Positions 29,620 through 39,350 of a stretch of 64,000 bases of DNA are shown here, piece by piece. Source of the stretch: Ustilago trichophora (Eukaryota; Basidiomycota; Ustilaginomycetes; Ustilaginales; Ustilaginaceae); the NCBI GenBank assembly GCA_900323505.1, contig OOIN01000039.1, positions 186,001 to 250,000 on the forward strand, in the 5' to 3' direction. The notes below the pieces were generated by a model, which saw only the letters and a list, made by a program, of their open reading frames with translations, was not told where the DNA came from and did not search any database. The first letter of the stretch is position 1. Each line of letters opens with the position of its first letter. Made by a program: the position numbers and the translations under genes.

Positions 29620-30210
29620 GGATTCTCTTTCTGCTTGCTGCTGCTGTTGTTTTCTTTGGGGTCGGCTGGTTTGGGTTTGGCTTCCTCGGCTTTGCTTTTG
29701 GAAGGTTCGCCTTTCGATTGCTGTTGACCTGCTGATGGTTGTTGTCCTTTGTTGGCCTCTTGATTCTTGACATCTTTCTTCGTATCGTTGTTGTTCCCTT
29801 TCTGCTCAGTGCCGCTTTGCTTTTGATCCTCCTCCTTCTTCACCTGCTGTCCCTGCTGCTGTTGTTGCTGTTGACCTTTCTTCTCATCCTTCCCCCCACC
29901 GCCTTTACCTCCACCCGCAGCATCCACCAACTCAACCCTCCCATCAGCACAGATCTTCAAAAAAGGCGCATCATTCGCCGGAGCCGGCTTCAACTCCATC
30001 TTACCACTCTTTGGATCAAACACCACATACTGTGGCCCACCTCCTCCCTTCCCTTTAGCATCATTGCCCTCGATCCCGTTCATCTTGGCCACATACTCTT
30101 GCCACAATTTGGCTCCTGACCATTCCTCGACGTTTGCTGTTGGTTGTTTTGCTGCGTTGATGCCGCCTTTGTTGTTGTCGACAGGTTTGGAAGCATCTTT
30201 TGTCGAAGAT

Positions 30211-30242
<32 letters not shown>

Positions 30243-30479
30243 CTGGGAGGACTTGTTGTGCGAAGGCTGTTTGGCGGTGGCTGTCTGAGGATCTTTGGGT
30301 TTCGGAGGGTCAGTCTTGTTGGCACCAGCAGCAGCGGTGGAAGGAGGCGTGGATTGAAGAGTGTGTAGAGGCAGAGATTCGCTTTCGGATCTGCTTGCGC
30401 AGGCTAATACGGCAGAAAGAAGGGCTGCTATACCGAGCAATAGACCCAATATCAGACCTGCTACTGCCGCCGCTGCCAT
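29139..30479 (-). CDS. Membrane-anchored polyQ/polyAla/His-rich protein of unknown function
   Basis: The 446-residue frame begins with a single hydrophobic segment (about residues 3-28, VAGLILGLLLGIAALLSAVLA), a signal anchor or signal peptide. The rest is low complexity: a Gln run of about 12 near residue 80, Gly/Lys and Gln-rich stretches, and an Ala run of about 14 coded by pure GCA repeats (29574-29615). There is one ordered-looking patch, EEWSGAKLWQEYVAKMNGI, followed by QYVVFDPKSGKMELKPAP and APFLKICADGRVELVD. The C-terminus is His/Cys-rich (CAGCGSKHDVESHH, SCHHYSHRHHHHSMDHH), which could bind metal. The last ~80 residues could be altered by an unseen intron. Family not recognised. Confidence 0.68.
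29574..29615 (-). repeat. (GCA)14 trinucleotide tract coding polyalanine
   Basis: Perfect TGC/GCA trinucleotide run inside the reading frame of the membrane-anchored low-complexity protein. Pure codon repetition suggests recent slippage. Confidence 0.9.
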
Positions 30480-30567
30480 CTTTGTTTTCCTGCGGCGCTC
30501 TGGAGATGATGTTGCTCTTTTACGATTAGTCTAGGCGGTGGTTGGAAGAAAGCCTCGCACACATCTT

Positions 30568-30615
<48 letters not shown>

Positions 30616-31279
30616 AACGTCTTTTTCGCGTAGGCAGGAGTTCAAACATCTTCTAATTGCTTGCTTGGGATACAGAGAGTGTGCGCAGGAATAAGGAATA
30701 AGCTCGAGATGAATTCCTCCAGAAGCATGTCGCCAGACGTCCAGAAGCGCAACTCGATCGGGATCACGCAAATCCTAATGCCCCCCGATCTAGGAACAAA
30801 GATTTTGAAGAGGAAGAGGTGTGAAAGAGAGCGAGAATTTTCCCCTTTTGACCTGGGCGTCCGCGCGTTTATGCACTCTGTCGATTACTGTAACTTACAC
30901 CAAAAAAAAAAAAAAAAAAATAAATAAATAAAAAAATTACCCCGACATCTGTGCGGAGCTTGAAATTGTCGTCCAAAAAGAAAACTCGCCTATGGAAGGG
31001 AAAGCAGACAGGTAGACAAGGGCGGCAACTGGTCACCCCGGATTTGGCTCGTTTGGGTGGTATTTGTTTCCCCATCCACATCGCCATTGAAAGGTCAAGG
31101 TTGGTTCTTGACCATCATCATCCTTCTTCTCATCGTCGTCGTCAAGCTCATCGTCAATCGAATTCATCCAGAACATTCATTCTGTTCACTGGCGCTATCC
31201 AATCTCCTCGACAAAGTGGGTTGCAAGCCTATACATACACTCTTTCAAAACATCCCACCCCCAAATACCACGATTCAAG
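30480..31279. other. Divergent intergenic region with (TC)n and A-tract
   Basis: Shared upstream region of the low-complexity membrane protein and the GPI-type protein. It has a (TC)21 tract at 30571-30613 and an A-tract at about 30902-30920 followed by AAATAAATAAAT. No gene recognised. Confidence 0.55.
30571..30613. repeat. (TC)21 microsatellite
   Basis: Perfect dinucleotide run about 90 nt upstream of the minus-strand ATG at 30479; on the transcribed strand it reads as GA repeats and may lie in the 5' leader. Confidence 0.95.
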
Positions 31280-31834
31280 ATGAGCCGCACTGCAGTCTAC
31301 ACCATTTTTGCACTTGCAATTCTTCTCATCACCGTCACTCCTCCCACCCACGCCCAACAAGGCGCACCACCTTTCACAACGGACAACTCGCAACCTGCTT
31401 GTGTTGAATTCGGTTCCTGTTCCACCGCGGGAGGGTCCAACGTAGCTACAGCGACCCAAAACGCCCCCGTAACCGCTCCTGCTGGCACTCCTGCTCTGGC
31501 GACGTTTACGACGTTGGACAGCAGCTTCATCTCCAGCCTTGCCGCTGCCGGTGCCAGCGCTGCGTTCACTGGTAATGGAGGAGGTGGGAGTGCGGCTCAG
31601 CCCAGGACGGTTACTAGTACCGCTAGCCGTGGTAGGGCGACCAGTAGTGGAAGTGGAAGTGGAAGTGGGAATGGGAGTGGGAACGGCGGAAGCAGTGGGG
31701 GTAGCAGTACGATGGGTCTCGGTGGACTCGGGAGCGCTAATGCGGCGACGAGCGTGATGGAGGTCAAAACAGCGGTGATTCAATTGGTTGCGGTTGGTGT
31801 GGCTGCGGTGGCTGGCGCCGCGGTGTTGCTCTGA
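31280..31834 (+). CDS. Small secreted, probably GPI-anchored Ser/Gly-rich protein
   Basis: The 184-residue protein has a clear signal peptide (hydrophobic core residues 5-20, cleavage after THA at 25). The mature part is Ala/Ser/Thr/Gly-rich with two cysteines (ACVEFGSCS, near 41-48) and a Ser-Gly repeat segment around 120-145. A hydrophobic C-terminus (about 165-184, VIQLVAVGVAAVAGAAVLL) preceded by small residues (SANAATS) looks like a GPI-attachment signal. Such proteins usually sit in the fungal cell wall or plasma membrane. No catalytic domain is visible. It could equally be called a small secreted protein, but the tail argues for anchoring. Confidence 0.8.
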   Translation: MSRTAVYTIFALAILLITVTPPTHAQQGAPPFTTDNSQPACVEFGSCSTAGGSNVATATQNAPVTAPAGTPALATFTTLDSSFISSLAAAGASAAFTGNGGGGSAAQPRTVTSTASRGRATSSGSGSGSGNGSGNGGSSGGSSTMGLGGLGSANAATSVMEVKTAVIQLVAVGVAAVAGAAVLL

Positions 31835-32845
31835 GGCCGAGGCTGGATGCAGTATCATCCCGATTGCTTGCTTATCGGAAAGCATACGTAGAGCTGGTCA
31901 GAATCTGCTTTCTCCCGACAATCACCAACAACGTCCATGCTCCTTACACTTCTCATTCCACCATCTCATTTAAGCATTCCGTCACTATCGAATCCTGCAT
32001 CCCTCCATTGAGCCTCCTCAACCACCTCAACCGACCGAACAAAAGGATATCAACTCACTTTTACACCCCTCACACAACAGCATCCTCTTCGACCTCTCCC
32101 CTCCTTGCGACCCACCCTTTTCTTGATCTTCCAACTACACACACTTTCCTTACATCGCCGAGCGGCTTGTAGGTTCTACACACAACTCGCCGCGGTTTGT
32201 TTCTACATTGTGGAATCGATACCCTTCCCAGAAAAAAAAAAAAAAAGAGATCGTGTATCTGGTACAACGTTCTTGCAAGTTGCTTTGTTCAGTCAAGATG
32301 TCTTCTGATAAGTGTGGGGAATGAAAGAAGGACAGAGGCTTCGTACTGCAGGGGCGACAAGAAAAAAAATTCTCAAAGGCAAAGAATTCGAAGCAAGAAT
32401 TGAGGTCGCAAAAAGGTTTCCCATGTCTTACAGCGAATTTTTGACTGCAACTCTCTTCTCTTTGAACTTCCCACTCAACTCAACGTCAAAGACCGCAGGG
32501 AGTGAGTTGAGCAATCCATCGCTCTGTACAAAATGTAACGAAGAAGCGCGATCCATCTCTGCTGACAGTGTAGCTATATCCCATACCCTCTCTTCTTGAA
32601 CACCCTTTTCATGCCGCTGCGAGATTTCAGATCATCGCGTCTTCCTCACTTATCTCTCACAAGAAAATGCTGAACCAGGCGGATTGCCGAAAAAGCGAGG
32701 TGCCGACAACGAGCAGGAAACCGTTGCGGTTGTTGAACCGGCGGCTGATACTGTTGAGCGAGCGGCAGGGCTAAAATAGATTTGGTTCTTTTTTTTTTCT
32801 GCTTCTGACTGGCAGCTGCAGCGATGCGTCATCAGACAGACTGTC

Positions 32846-32859
32846 TACTGTACAGTACT
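32846..32859. repeat. TACAG/CTGTA palindromic tract, copy 4
   Basis: A 14-nt version of the recurrent palindrome, about 600 nt upstream of the glutamate decarboxylase start. Confidence 0.7.
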
Positions 32860-33341
32860 TTCGACAACGGCCATTCTCTCTGCAACTACAGCACGGTATC
32901 ACCTCTTTTTGGTTCTAGTCCTACACGGACAGCTCGCTAACCAAGATTCGTGTGATACAGGTCACACATACGTACGCCACATTGTGTACCGGAAAAGAGG
33001 ACAACAACAACCAAAAAAAAGGGACAGAACGGGAGGGGATAAAAGAACAACAGATGATTCAGGCATGACACGAGGATCGTGCCGAAATTGCGACTCATTC
33101 GGCATTGTAATATTTTCTGTTTTGGAAGAAGGTGGACCCTGCACTGCATTGCACTGCACTGAGCTGTGTTGTTCTGCCTTTCCTCTTTGTGTGGTTGACT
33201 GTACGCTGACATAGATGTGGAACTGCAGGGTTGTACCGAAGCGTGATGGAGAGTTGCCGTGTCTTGCCGAGCCGCCGCACCGTCAGAGATGTAAAGGTGC
33301 TCAAAGTGTGAGGAAAGCCATGTCCCTGCTAATCCATCCGC

Positions 33342-33348
33342 TATATAA
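33342..33348 (+). promoter_or_regulatory. TATA box of glutamate decarboxylase gene
   Basis: TATATAA lies 108 nt upstream of the ATG at 33456, with a pyrimidine-rich leader after it. One of only two convincing TATA boxes I see in the window. Confidence 0.6.
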
Positions 33349-33455
33349 CCCTCTACTTCCAAGCATTCGGCCACCTTTCGTACTTTTCGATCCTTCGTTC
33401 ACCATTCCTCCGACACACCCCTCAAACACCCTCAAAAGTCTCTGTTTGTGCAATC

Positions 33456-35304
33456 ATGTCCCTAAGCAAGCACATCGACCCCGAGGAGCTCATCGAGCAG
33501 GCCGCCGACCATCCTATCTTGAGCTTGCTCGAGCATCCTTCTGGCAAACAGGCGCACACCTACCATTCGGGCGCTCATGCCGGTCGCTACGTCACAGAAC
33601 CCATCCCTAAATACAAGATGCCTCAGAAAGGCACCGATGCCGAGGCTACTTATCAGGTAAGCCCCTTTTTATTCTTTCCACATCGTCCGCTTCGTCTCTT
33701 CATATTCTGACAAATGCTCACTCTGTGCAACTTGTTTTCGGCTTGGCGTGGCGTAGCTGCTCAACTCGGATCTTTCCCTGGACGGCAAACCGACGCTGAA
33801 TCTGGCCTCTTTTGTTCACACCTGGATGCCTGCCGAAGCCACAAAGCTCATGACCGAGACCATGATGATCAACATGTGCGATCAGGACGAGTATCCTGCC
33901 ACCATGGCCATCCACGCACGATGTGTCTCGATGCTCGCCGATCTTTGGAAGGCACCCTTGGAGCGCGATGAATCGGGCAAACGCAAGCCCGCCATGGGTG
34001 TTGCTACCACCGGTTCTTCCGAAGCCATCATGCTCGCCTGCCTCGCAGCTAAGAAACGCTGGCAACACCGCATGAAGGCTCAGGGTAAGAGCTTCAAGGA
34101 GCCTGGTCCCAATATGGTATTCGGATCCAACGCCCAGGTGGCCATCGAGAAATTCGCCAGATACTTTGACGTCGAAGAGCGTCTGGTGCCCGTCTCCCAC
34201 GAAAGCAGATACTGTCTCGACATCAACAAGGCCATCGACATGGTGGACGAGAACACCATCTGTGTCGTTGTCATTCTCGGCTCCACCTACACGGGTCACT
34301 ACGAAGACGTCGAAGGAATGTCTCGTCTCCTCGACGAGTACCAAGCAAAGACAGGAATCGACATCCCCATCCACGTCGACGGAGCCTCTGGTGCCATGGT
34401 TGCCCCCTTTGCCACTCCCGATCTCAAGTGGTCGTTCGAACTGCCGCGGGTCAAGTCGATCAACACTTCGGGACACAAATTCGGCATGGTCTACCCCGGT
34501 CTCGGATGGGTCCTCTTTCGAAGCAACGATCAGGTTCCCAAGGAGCTCGTCTTTGAACTGCACTACCTCGGTTCCGTAGAATATTCGTTCGGTCTCAACT
34601 TTAGCCGACCGGCTCATCCTGTGATTGGACAGATGTTTAACTTTATCAACCTCGGATTTGAGGGATATAGGAGGGTGATGCAGTCGGATTTGCAGAATGC
34701 ACGATTGCTTTCTCGTGCGTTGGAGAAGAGCGGATTGTACGAGGTTCTAAGCGAGATTCATAGGCCTCTACCTGCGCCTTCGGCTGCCGGAGAATTGATC
34801 AAGGAGGCGAGTGCAAAGCTCACCGGTAAACAGCACGGTGGTGAGATTAACGAACACAGTGCAGAAGCCTATCGACCTGGTCTTCCAGTGGTATCCTTCC
34901 GATGGAGCGAATCTTTCCGCACTCGCAACCCTCATTTGGAACAACGATGGATGCAGACGCTTCTCAGGGCCAAAGGTTGGATCGTTCCCAACTACAACCT
35001 CAGCCCCGATCTCGAAGACATCGACATTCTGCGTGTCGTCGTTCGCGAAAACCTGAGCGAAAGCATGATCGAACAGCTAGTCTACGATATCATCACCATC
35101 ACAGAGAGCCTCGAAAAGGAGGCCAAAGAAGGCGGATTCCGTCACCTCGCAGAAGTCACAAGCCTACACCACCTACAAGGCACAACAGCCGCTCAGGACG
35201 AAAAACACTCGACAGGCCATAAAAACGCTGCCCATGACAAACACAGAGGTGGCTTCCCCGAAGGCACCGGTGTAAAGGCCAAAGGTTACTCGAAGCAGTG
35301 CTAA
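33456..35304 (+). CDS. GAD1: Glutamate decarboxylase (one intron)
   Basis: Exons are 33456-33656 and 33757-35304, joined after codon 67 (TATCAG, then GTAAGC donor; GGCGTAG acceptor, then CTGCTC), giving 582 residues. It converts glutamate to GABA with PLP. Seen: MPAEATKLMTETMMIN, DQDEYPATMAIHARCVSMLA, GVATTGSSEAIMLACLAAKKRW, the PLP Asp region PIHVDGASGAMVAPF, and the Schiff-base Lys in INTSGHKFGMVYPGLGW (about residue 308). The first exon supplies the usual N-terminus with HTYHSGAHAGRYVTEPIPKY. The length matches yeast Gad1 (585). The tail is His/Lys-rich (KHSTGHKNAAHDKHRGG). Yeast Gad1 aids oxidative-stress tolerance; the role here is inferred. Confidence 0.96.
33657..33756 (+). other. Intron of glutamate decarboxylase gene
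   Basis: A 100-nt GT-AG intron. Removing it joins TYQ to LLNSDLSLDGKPTLNLASF in frame, restoring the family sequence; without removal the frame hits a stop. Confidence 0.9.
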
Positions 35305-35513
35305 GCATTGCAAAAAAAACAAAAGACACAGCTTGGTGATCCACATTTCACGTCTCGTTGTTTTGATTGCGCGCAATTCGATTCTGATTCGATCGTCGTT
35401 TCTCTTTTGCCATGAAGAACGTCTCACCAAGCACAGATCTTTTGCATGTGGACAAGATTCAACCACAAAAGTGTATATTCACATCAGATACAAAATAATC
35501 CCCACAGACACAT

Positions 35514-38276
35514 CTAGCGCTCTACACCACCATTCTCATCTCCCACACTAACCTTTCTGCGCATCCCAACTCCATTCCCAATCACGGTGCTCACGCGTCT
35601 CAATCGCATCCTGACACTCTTGATGCTAGGAGCGAAGAGACTTGTCCTCTCTGCGTCTTGTCCACCTTTGGCTGCCTGTGGCATCGGTGGAGTCGCCGGT
35701 CGCGGTGGGATAATCGTCTCGACCACCAACAGCCATGGTGTGTCGCTTGGATAATGGGGGATCTTTTCCATCTCGCCTCCTTGCTGAGAATCGACCTTGA
35801 GCCCTGACGCCGTACCGGGGTTCAACTGCACCATCAGCAACGGTGGCAATCGGGCGCAGGGGGATGCATCCAGCAGCGTATCTTGCCACAGCAGCGCCAA
35901 AGATGCGTCGATCAGGGGGAACGTTGCTGCCGTGACTGTATGGGTTGGCTTTGCAGGTGCATCCGTAGCACTAGTGCTGGCAGCGCGGAACGGCGCAGTT
36001 CGTCGACGCGAAGAGTTGGACGTGGAAGATCGAACCCGATACAAGCTCCTATTGCTTCTTCTGGACGGAAGCGTTTGGACAGGTTTCAGATCAAACTCGG
36101 AAAGCGACAAGTCCGAAGAGGCAGTGCTCATCCCTCCAAAGCCTTCCTCGGAGAAACTTCGCCAGGATGCGGAGGGTTCCAGGCCACCGGAGAACAGATC
36201 TTGGTGCACTTGTGGTTGCGGTTGCGGTTGCGGCTGCGGTTGGACCGCTGGGGCGTCGGTGACTACTTCGAGCGCTTCGGCTTCAGCAAGGAGGGCAGCG
36301 TCTAGTAGGGGGACGGGTTTGCGTCGAGGCGTGCCACGGGGAGTGTTGGTGCCATTCGAGTTGGATTCGGGGAGCGGGGCGAGCGGGTGGCGGCCGGTGT
36401 TGGGCAGGGCAAAGTTGGAACGCAGGTCGGAGAGTGATTGCGAACGACGCCTGTTGGCTTTCACTTCCGCTGAGGACGAAGCGCTGTTGAGTGATGATGC
36501 GCCATTCTGCTGCTGATGCTGCTGCGGGGTGGCGTTAGATTCTTGATTGGCACCGAACAATTCTTGATCGACTTGTCGAAGGATGCGCACATGTTCGTCG
36601 ATGAGCAGCTCGTGGCCTTTGCTGTTAGCGCCGTCCGATGAGGCAAGATGGTCGAGCTGCATCATGACTGCCGCCCACATTTCGCCGTGGCCTCCGGTGA
36701 TGCTGTCCGAAGCGGAGGCGTCCAGGGCATCTGCAAGAGTCGAAGAGGGAGAACGGGGCTTGGCTTGGGAGACGATGAGATTGTCAGACCGCAAATCGAT
36801 ACGAAGTGTTGGCACAGTGCGCGAGGCAAAAGCTGGTGGAAGGGAAGGCGTCTCGGCACCAGGCTTGATGTGAGGGTATCGCTGAACCAGCTCCGTCAGC
36901 CTGAGGGGCATGGAGAATGTCACAGCTGTTTGTGATCGAATGTGTGCCAGCAACAGATGTTCAGCCATAGCAGAGGCCTTGTTGACCGCCTCGATCAGCT
37001 CATCTATCGTTGGTGGGGGGTGTGCGACGCCGATCTTGCCAAACAGCCAGAATCCCAGCACCTTGCAGAGCGTGGAAGCGGGCATGTGGTTGCTGCTCGA
37101 ATGTGCCGCGACCGATGCCATGAGGTCCAGCACTTCGCTGAGCAGCTCGGCGGTCGCGTGTGGCAGCTTGGGGTGCAGCAGATCGGCAATCGCCCTTGCA
37201 TGGTAGCCCGAGTCGCGCTCGGCGGCAACAAAGACGTCGTACCACTCGTCTGCATCCTTGGAATTGAAATCGGTTGTCCGGATGCGCATGTGTCGCAAAC
37301 CCCATTTCATTACCGAGACGACGTCGTGTGGGGCGGCGTAGCGCAATTCCTTGTCGAGTTCTTCGTGCGCCACTTTGCTTTTGGCATCTTGGCTACTGTT
37401 ACCGTTGCCATGGCTCGTGCTGGTGTTGTTGCGGCCGAATCGGTCGAGAGCGTTCTCAGGCAAGATGGGGAAAACGGCAATGTAGGTTGAAATATCGATC
37501 GATAGCAGGAAGAGCTGGATCATGTGATAGACGTGGTCGGGCGATTCGGCGATGCGGAAGGGGCGGAAGAGACCGGATGTGTCGAGACCACGTTCGCGAA
37601 TCTGCAGACCGCACATTCGGACCAAGTCGCGAGCTTGACTGACGTTGATGCGAGCGTTTGCCATTGCTTCGAGCATCTTTTTGCGCTGGAGGCCTTTGGG
37701 TTTGGGGATGGTCTGTGCAACTGCATAGGCGGCATTGGATTCGGCGATGATGGCAGCTGCTGCAGTCGGTGGCTGGTTCGAGCTTGTCATGGTGTAAGTG
37801 CCGCGCCCAGCAGATGCCGCACCGACAGCAGCAGCATCGGAAGAGCGCGGCACGGCGGTGCCAGCATCCAAATCGAGCACCAATGCAGGTGGGAGCGAAG
37901 GCACGGGTGGAGGTTTTTGACGGCCAAACCTGCGGAAGAAGCGCGAAGTGCGTGAAGCGGTACTGACGCTGCTCAGCGCTGAAGTCGAGAGGTTGGTATT
38001 GCGGCTGCTGAAGACCTTGTCGTCCGCATCGTCATCACCGCTGCGCCCATTGGTGGAGGCGTAGTTGGAGTGGTAAGGCGAAGAGAGTCCATTTGAGTCG
38101 ACCGATGAGTTGAGCTCTGATGAGGAGGAGGGTGCCGGCTTACGAGAACGACCAAAGAGTTTGCGCGACGTCATGCGCTCGGTGGTGCTGGGTTGGGATG
38201 AAGAGGCACTGTGCTTCCTCGAAGGTGCAGCTTGGCCTACGGTTAGAATTGAAGTGGATGGCGCGACGGCTGCCAT
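35514..38276 (-). CDS. Msb1/Mug8-type (DUF1708) polarity/morphogenesis protein
   Basis: The 920-residue protein has a disordered Ser-rich N-terminus (1-190), a structured region about 195-480, and a disordered Ser/Pro/Gln tail. The structured part carries ISVSQ-like ARDLVRMCGLQIRERGLDTSGLFRPFRIAESPDHVYHM at its start and LHPKLPHATAELLSEVLDLMASVAAHSS with KVLGFWLFG later. This pattern resembles the RhoGAP-like Msb1/Mug8 domain, whose yeast member acts in bud-site polarity with Cdc42 and Rho1. There is no clear catalytic Arg finger, so GAP activity is doubtful. A PQ dipeptide repeat (VQPQPQPQPQPQVHQ) lies near residue 685. Family assignment is from memory of the pattern; an alternative is a divergent RhoGAP protein. 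Confidence 0.72.
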   Translation of the reverse strand: MAAVAPSTSILTVGQAAPSRKHSASSSQPSTTERMTSRKLFGRSRKPAPSSSSELNSSVDSNGLSSPYHSNYASTNGRSGDDDADDKVFSSRNTNLSTSALSSVSTASRTSRFFRRFGRQKPPPVPSLPPALVLDLDAGTAVPRSSDAAAVGAASAGRGTYTMTSSNQPPTAAAAIIAESNAAYAVAQTIPKPKGLQRKKMLEAMANARINVSQARDLVRMCGLQIRERGLDTSGLFRPFRIAESPDHVYHMIQLFLLSIDISTYIAVFPILPENALDRFGRNNTSTSHGNGNSSQDAKSKVAHEELDKELRYAAPHDVVSVMKWGLRHMRIRTTDFNSKDADEWYDVFVAAERDSGYHARAIADLLHPKLPHATAELLSEVLDLMASVAAHSSSNHMPASTLCKVLGFWLFGKIGVAHPPPTIDELIEAVNKASAMAEHLLLAHIRSQTAVTFSMPLRLTELVQRYPHIKPGAETPSLPPAFASRTVPTLRIDLRSDNLIVSQAKPRSPSSTLADALDASASDSITGGHGEMWAAVMMQLDHLASSDGANSKGHELLIDEHVRILRQVDQELFGANQESNATPQQHQQQNGASSLNSASSSAEVKANRRRSQSLSDLRSNFALPNTGRHPLAPLPESNSNGTNTPRGTPRRKPVPLLDAALLAEAEALEVVTDAPAVQPQPQPQPQPQVHQDLFSGGLEPSASWRSFSEEGFGGMSTASSDLSLSEFDLKPVQTLPSRRSNRSLYRVRSSTSNSSRRRTAPFRAASTSATDAPAKPTHTVTAATFPLIDASLALLWQDTLLDASPCARLPPLLMVQLNPGTASGLKVDSQQGGEMEKIPHYPSDTPWLLVVETIIPPRPATPPMPQAAKGGQDAERTSLFAPSIKSVRMRLRRVSTVIGNGVGMRRKVSVGDENGGVER

Positions 38277-38680
38277 AGCGTGTCAATTGTGTTTGCGTTG
38301 CTTGACGTGCTCAAAGGGCAGAGATGGTTGCGTTTAGGAGACGTGGTCCTGCGTCGAGTAGAACAGGGATCTTGACCCGGCACAGTGTGTAGAGAGAGGG
38401 TATCGCGATAGACAAAGCAAGAAGAAGAGGGAGGGTATCTTGGTGAAGGATCAGGTATCGCACCTTGGACCGAGCTGAGATGAGCTGAGCTGGATGGATG
38501 GATGGATGGGCTGGATGGATGTAGATAGGAAGCAAGCCGCGGGATAGGATGGTGGCGTCGAGTAAGAGATTGCCAAAGGGGTGAACGACGCGCAAATGAG
38601 GCTCGCAAACGCTCAGACACACCGAGGGACGGGAACAGAGCGGGCAGCAGCCCCGCAGAATCGTATCACAATCTGCCTAT

Positions 38681-38692
38681 TGTACTGTACAC
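38681..38692. repeat. Short TACAG/CTGTA palindrome, copy 5
   Basis: TGTACTGTACAC, about 405 nt upstream of the Msb1-like start codon. Confidence 0.65.
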
Positions 38693-38966
38693 ATACTCAA
38701 AGGAAGCTCAGACCTACATTCTTTCTCTTCTACACAATCCTTGTGCGCGCAGTTGCGAGCTATCTCTCAGGCTGTCACACAAAGAGAGCATGAACCAAAA
38801 AAAGGTGGCGAGCCAAAGCAGAGCACAGACATAGACGCGAGGATGGAAGCGAGCTCGCACCAGTTAGCTTGTGTGAGTCTGAGACAGACAACTCAGTTTG
38901 AGGCACTTTGACAGAGTCGCTGGGCGTCTTTTGCCCCAGACCTGTCAAATAGAAAAAGAAAGGGTT

Positions 38967-38967
<1 letters not shown>

Positions 38968-38997
<30 letters not shown>
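38968..38997. repeat. (CAG)n trinucleotide tract, non-coding
   Basis: About ten CAG units in intergenic DNA between the Msb1-like gene and the NAA25 stop; no supported reading frame uses it. Confidence 0.85.
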
Positions 38998-39191
38998 GCG
39001 GCAGAACTTTCTCTCTTTCTCAAGAAAATGCCGGTCCGCCCATTGTCTGCCACACAGCAAGGCGGAATCGCAGAGAGAGAGTTGAAAAGACAAAGACGCG
39101 TAAATTGGACACGTTGGGCGTAAATGTTTCAAACAGAGCTGTTTTTGCCATTTTGGTGCGACGCGAGTACAAACGCTTGACTAACTGACCA

Positions 39192-39215
39192 TGTACAGTA
39201 CAGTACTGTACTGTA
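39192..39215. repeat. TACAG/CTGTA palindromic tract, copy 6
   Basis: 24-nt tract TGTACAGTAC-AGTACTGTACTGTA with a near-perfect inverted symmetry. It is about 135 nt downstream of the NAA25 stop codon. Confidence 0.8.
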
Positions 39216-39350
39216 TGAGTTGCTGCGGTTTTGGCTCCGTTGGTTCCCCGTTGATCCCGCGTCGACATGTTCACATACGTCTTCTATGGTCTTCTATGGT
39301 CATGCATAGCCATTGCCGTCTACATGTTTAAACAGAATGTGCTGCTTCTG

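Larger units (their letters stand above)
31835..33455. other. 1.6 kb intergenic region upstream of glutamate decarboxylase
   Basis: Long upstream region of the decarboxylase gene. It contains an A-tract at about 32231-32246, a T-tract near 32790-32799, a TACTGTACAGTACT palindrome at 32846-32859, a run of GCACT/TGCACTGCA units near 33135-33165 and a TATA box at 33342. No coding region seen. Confidence 0.5.
38277..39350. other. Intergenic region upstream of Msb1-like gene
   Basis: Lies between two minus-strand genes. It has GATG/GGAT-type repeats at about 38493-38520, a CTGTA palindrome at 38681-38692, a (CAG)n run at about 38968-38997, a TACAG/CTGTA tract at 39192-39215 and a direct repeat TCTTCTATGG at about 39279-39300. 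No gene seen. Confidence 0.5.

Noticed and set aside
33718..34617. 299-codon frame antisense to glutamate decarboxylase
   Set aside because: Antisense shadow of a conserved coding region; no independent features.
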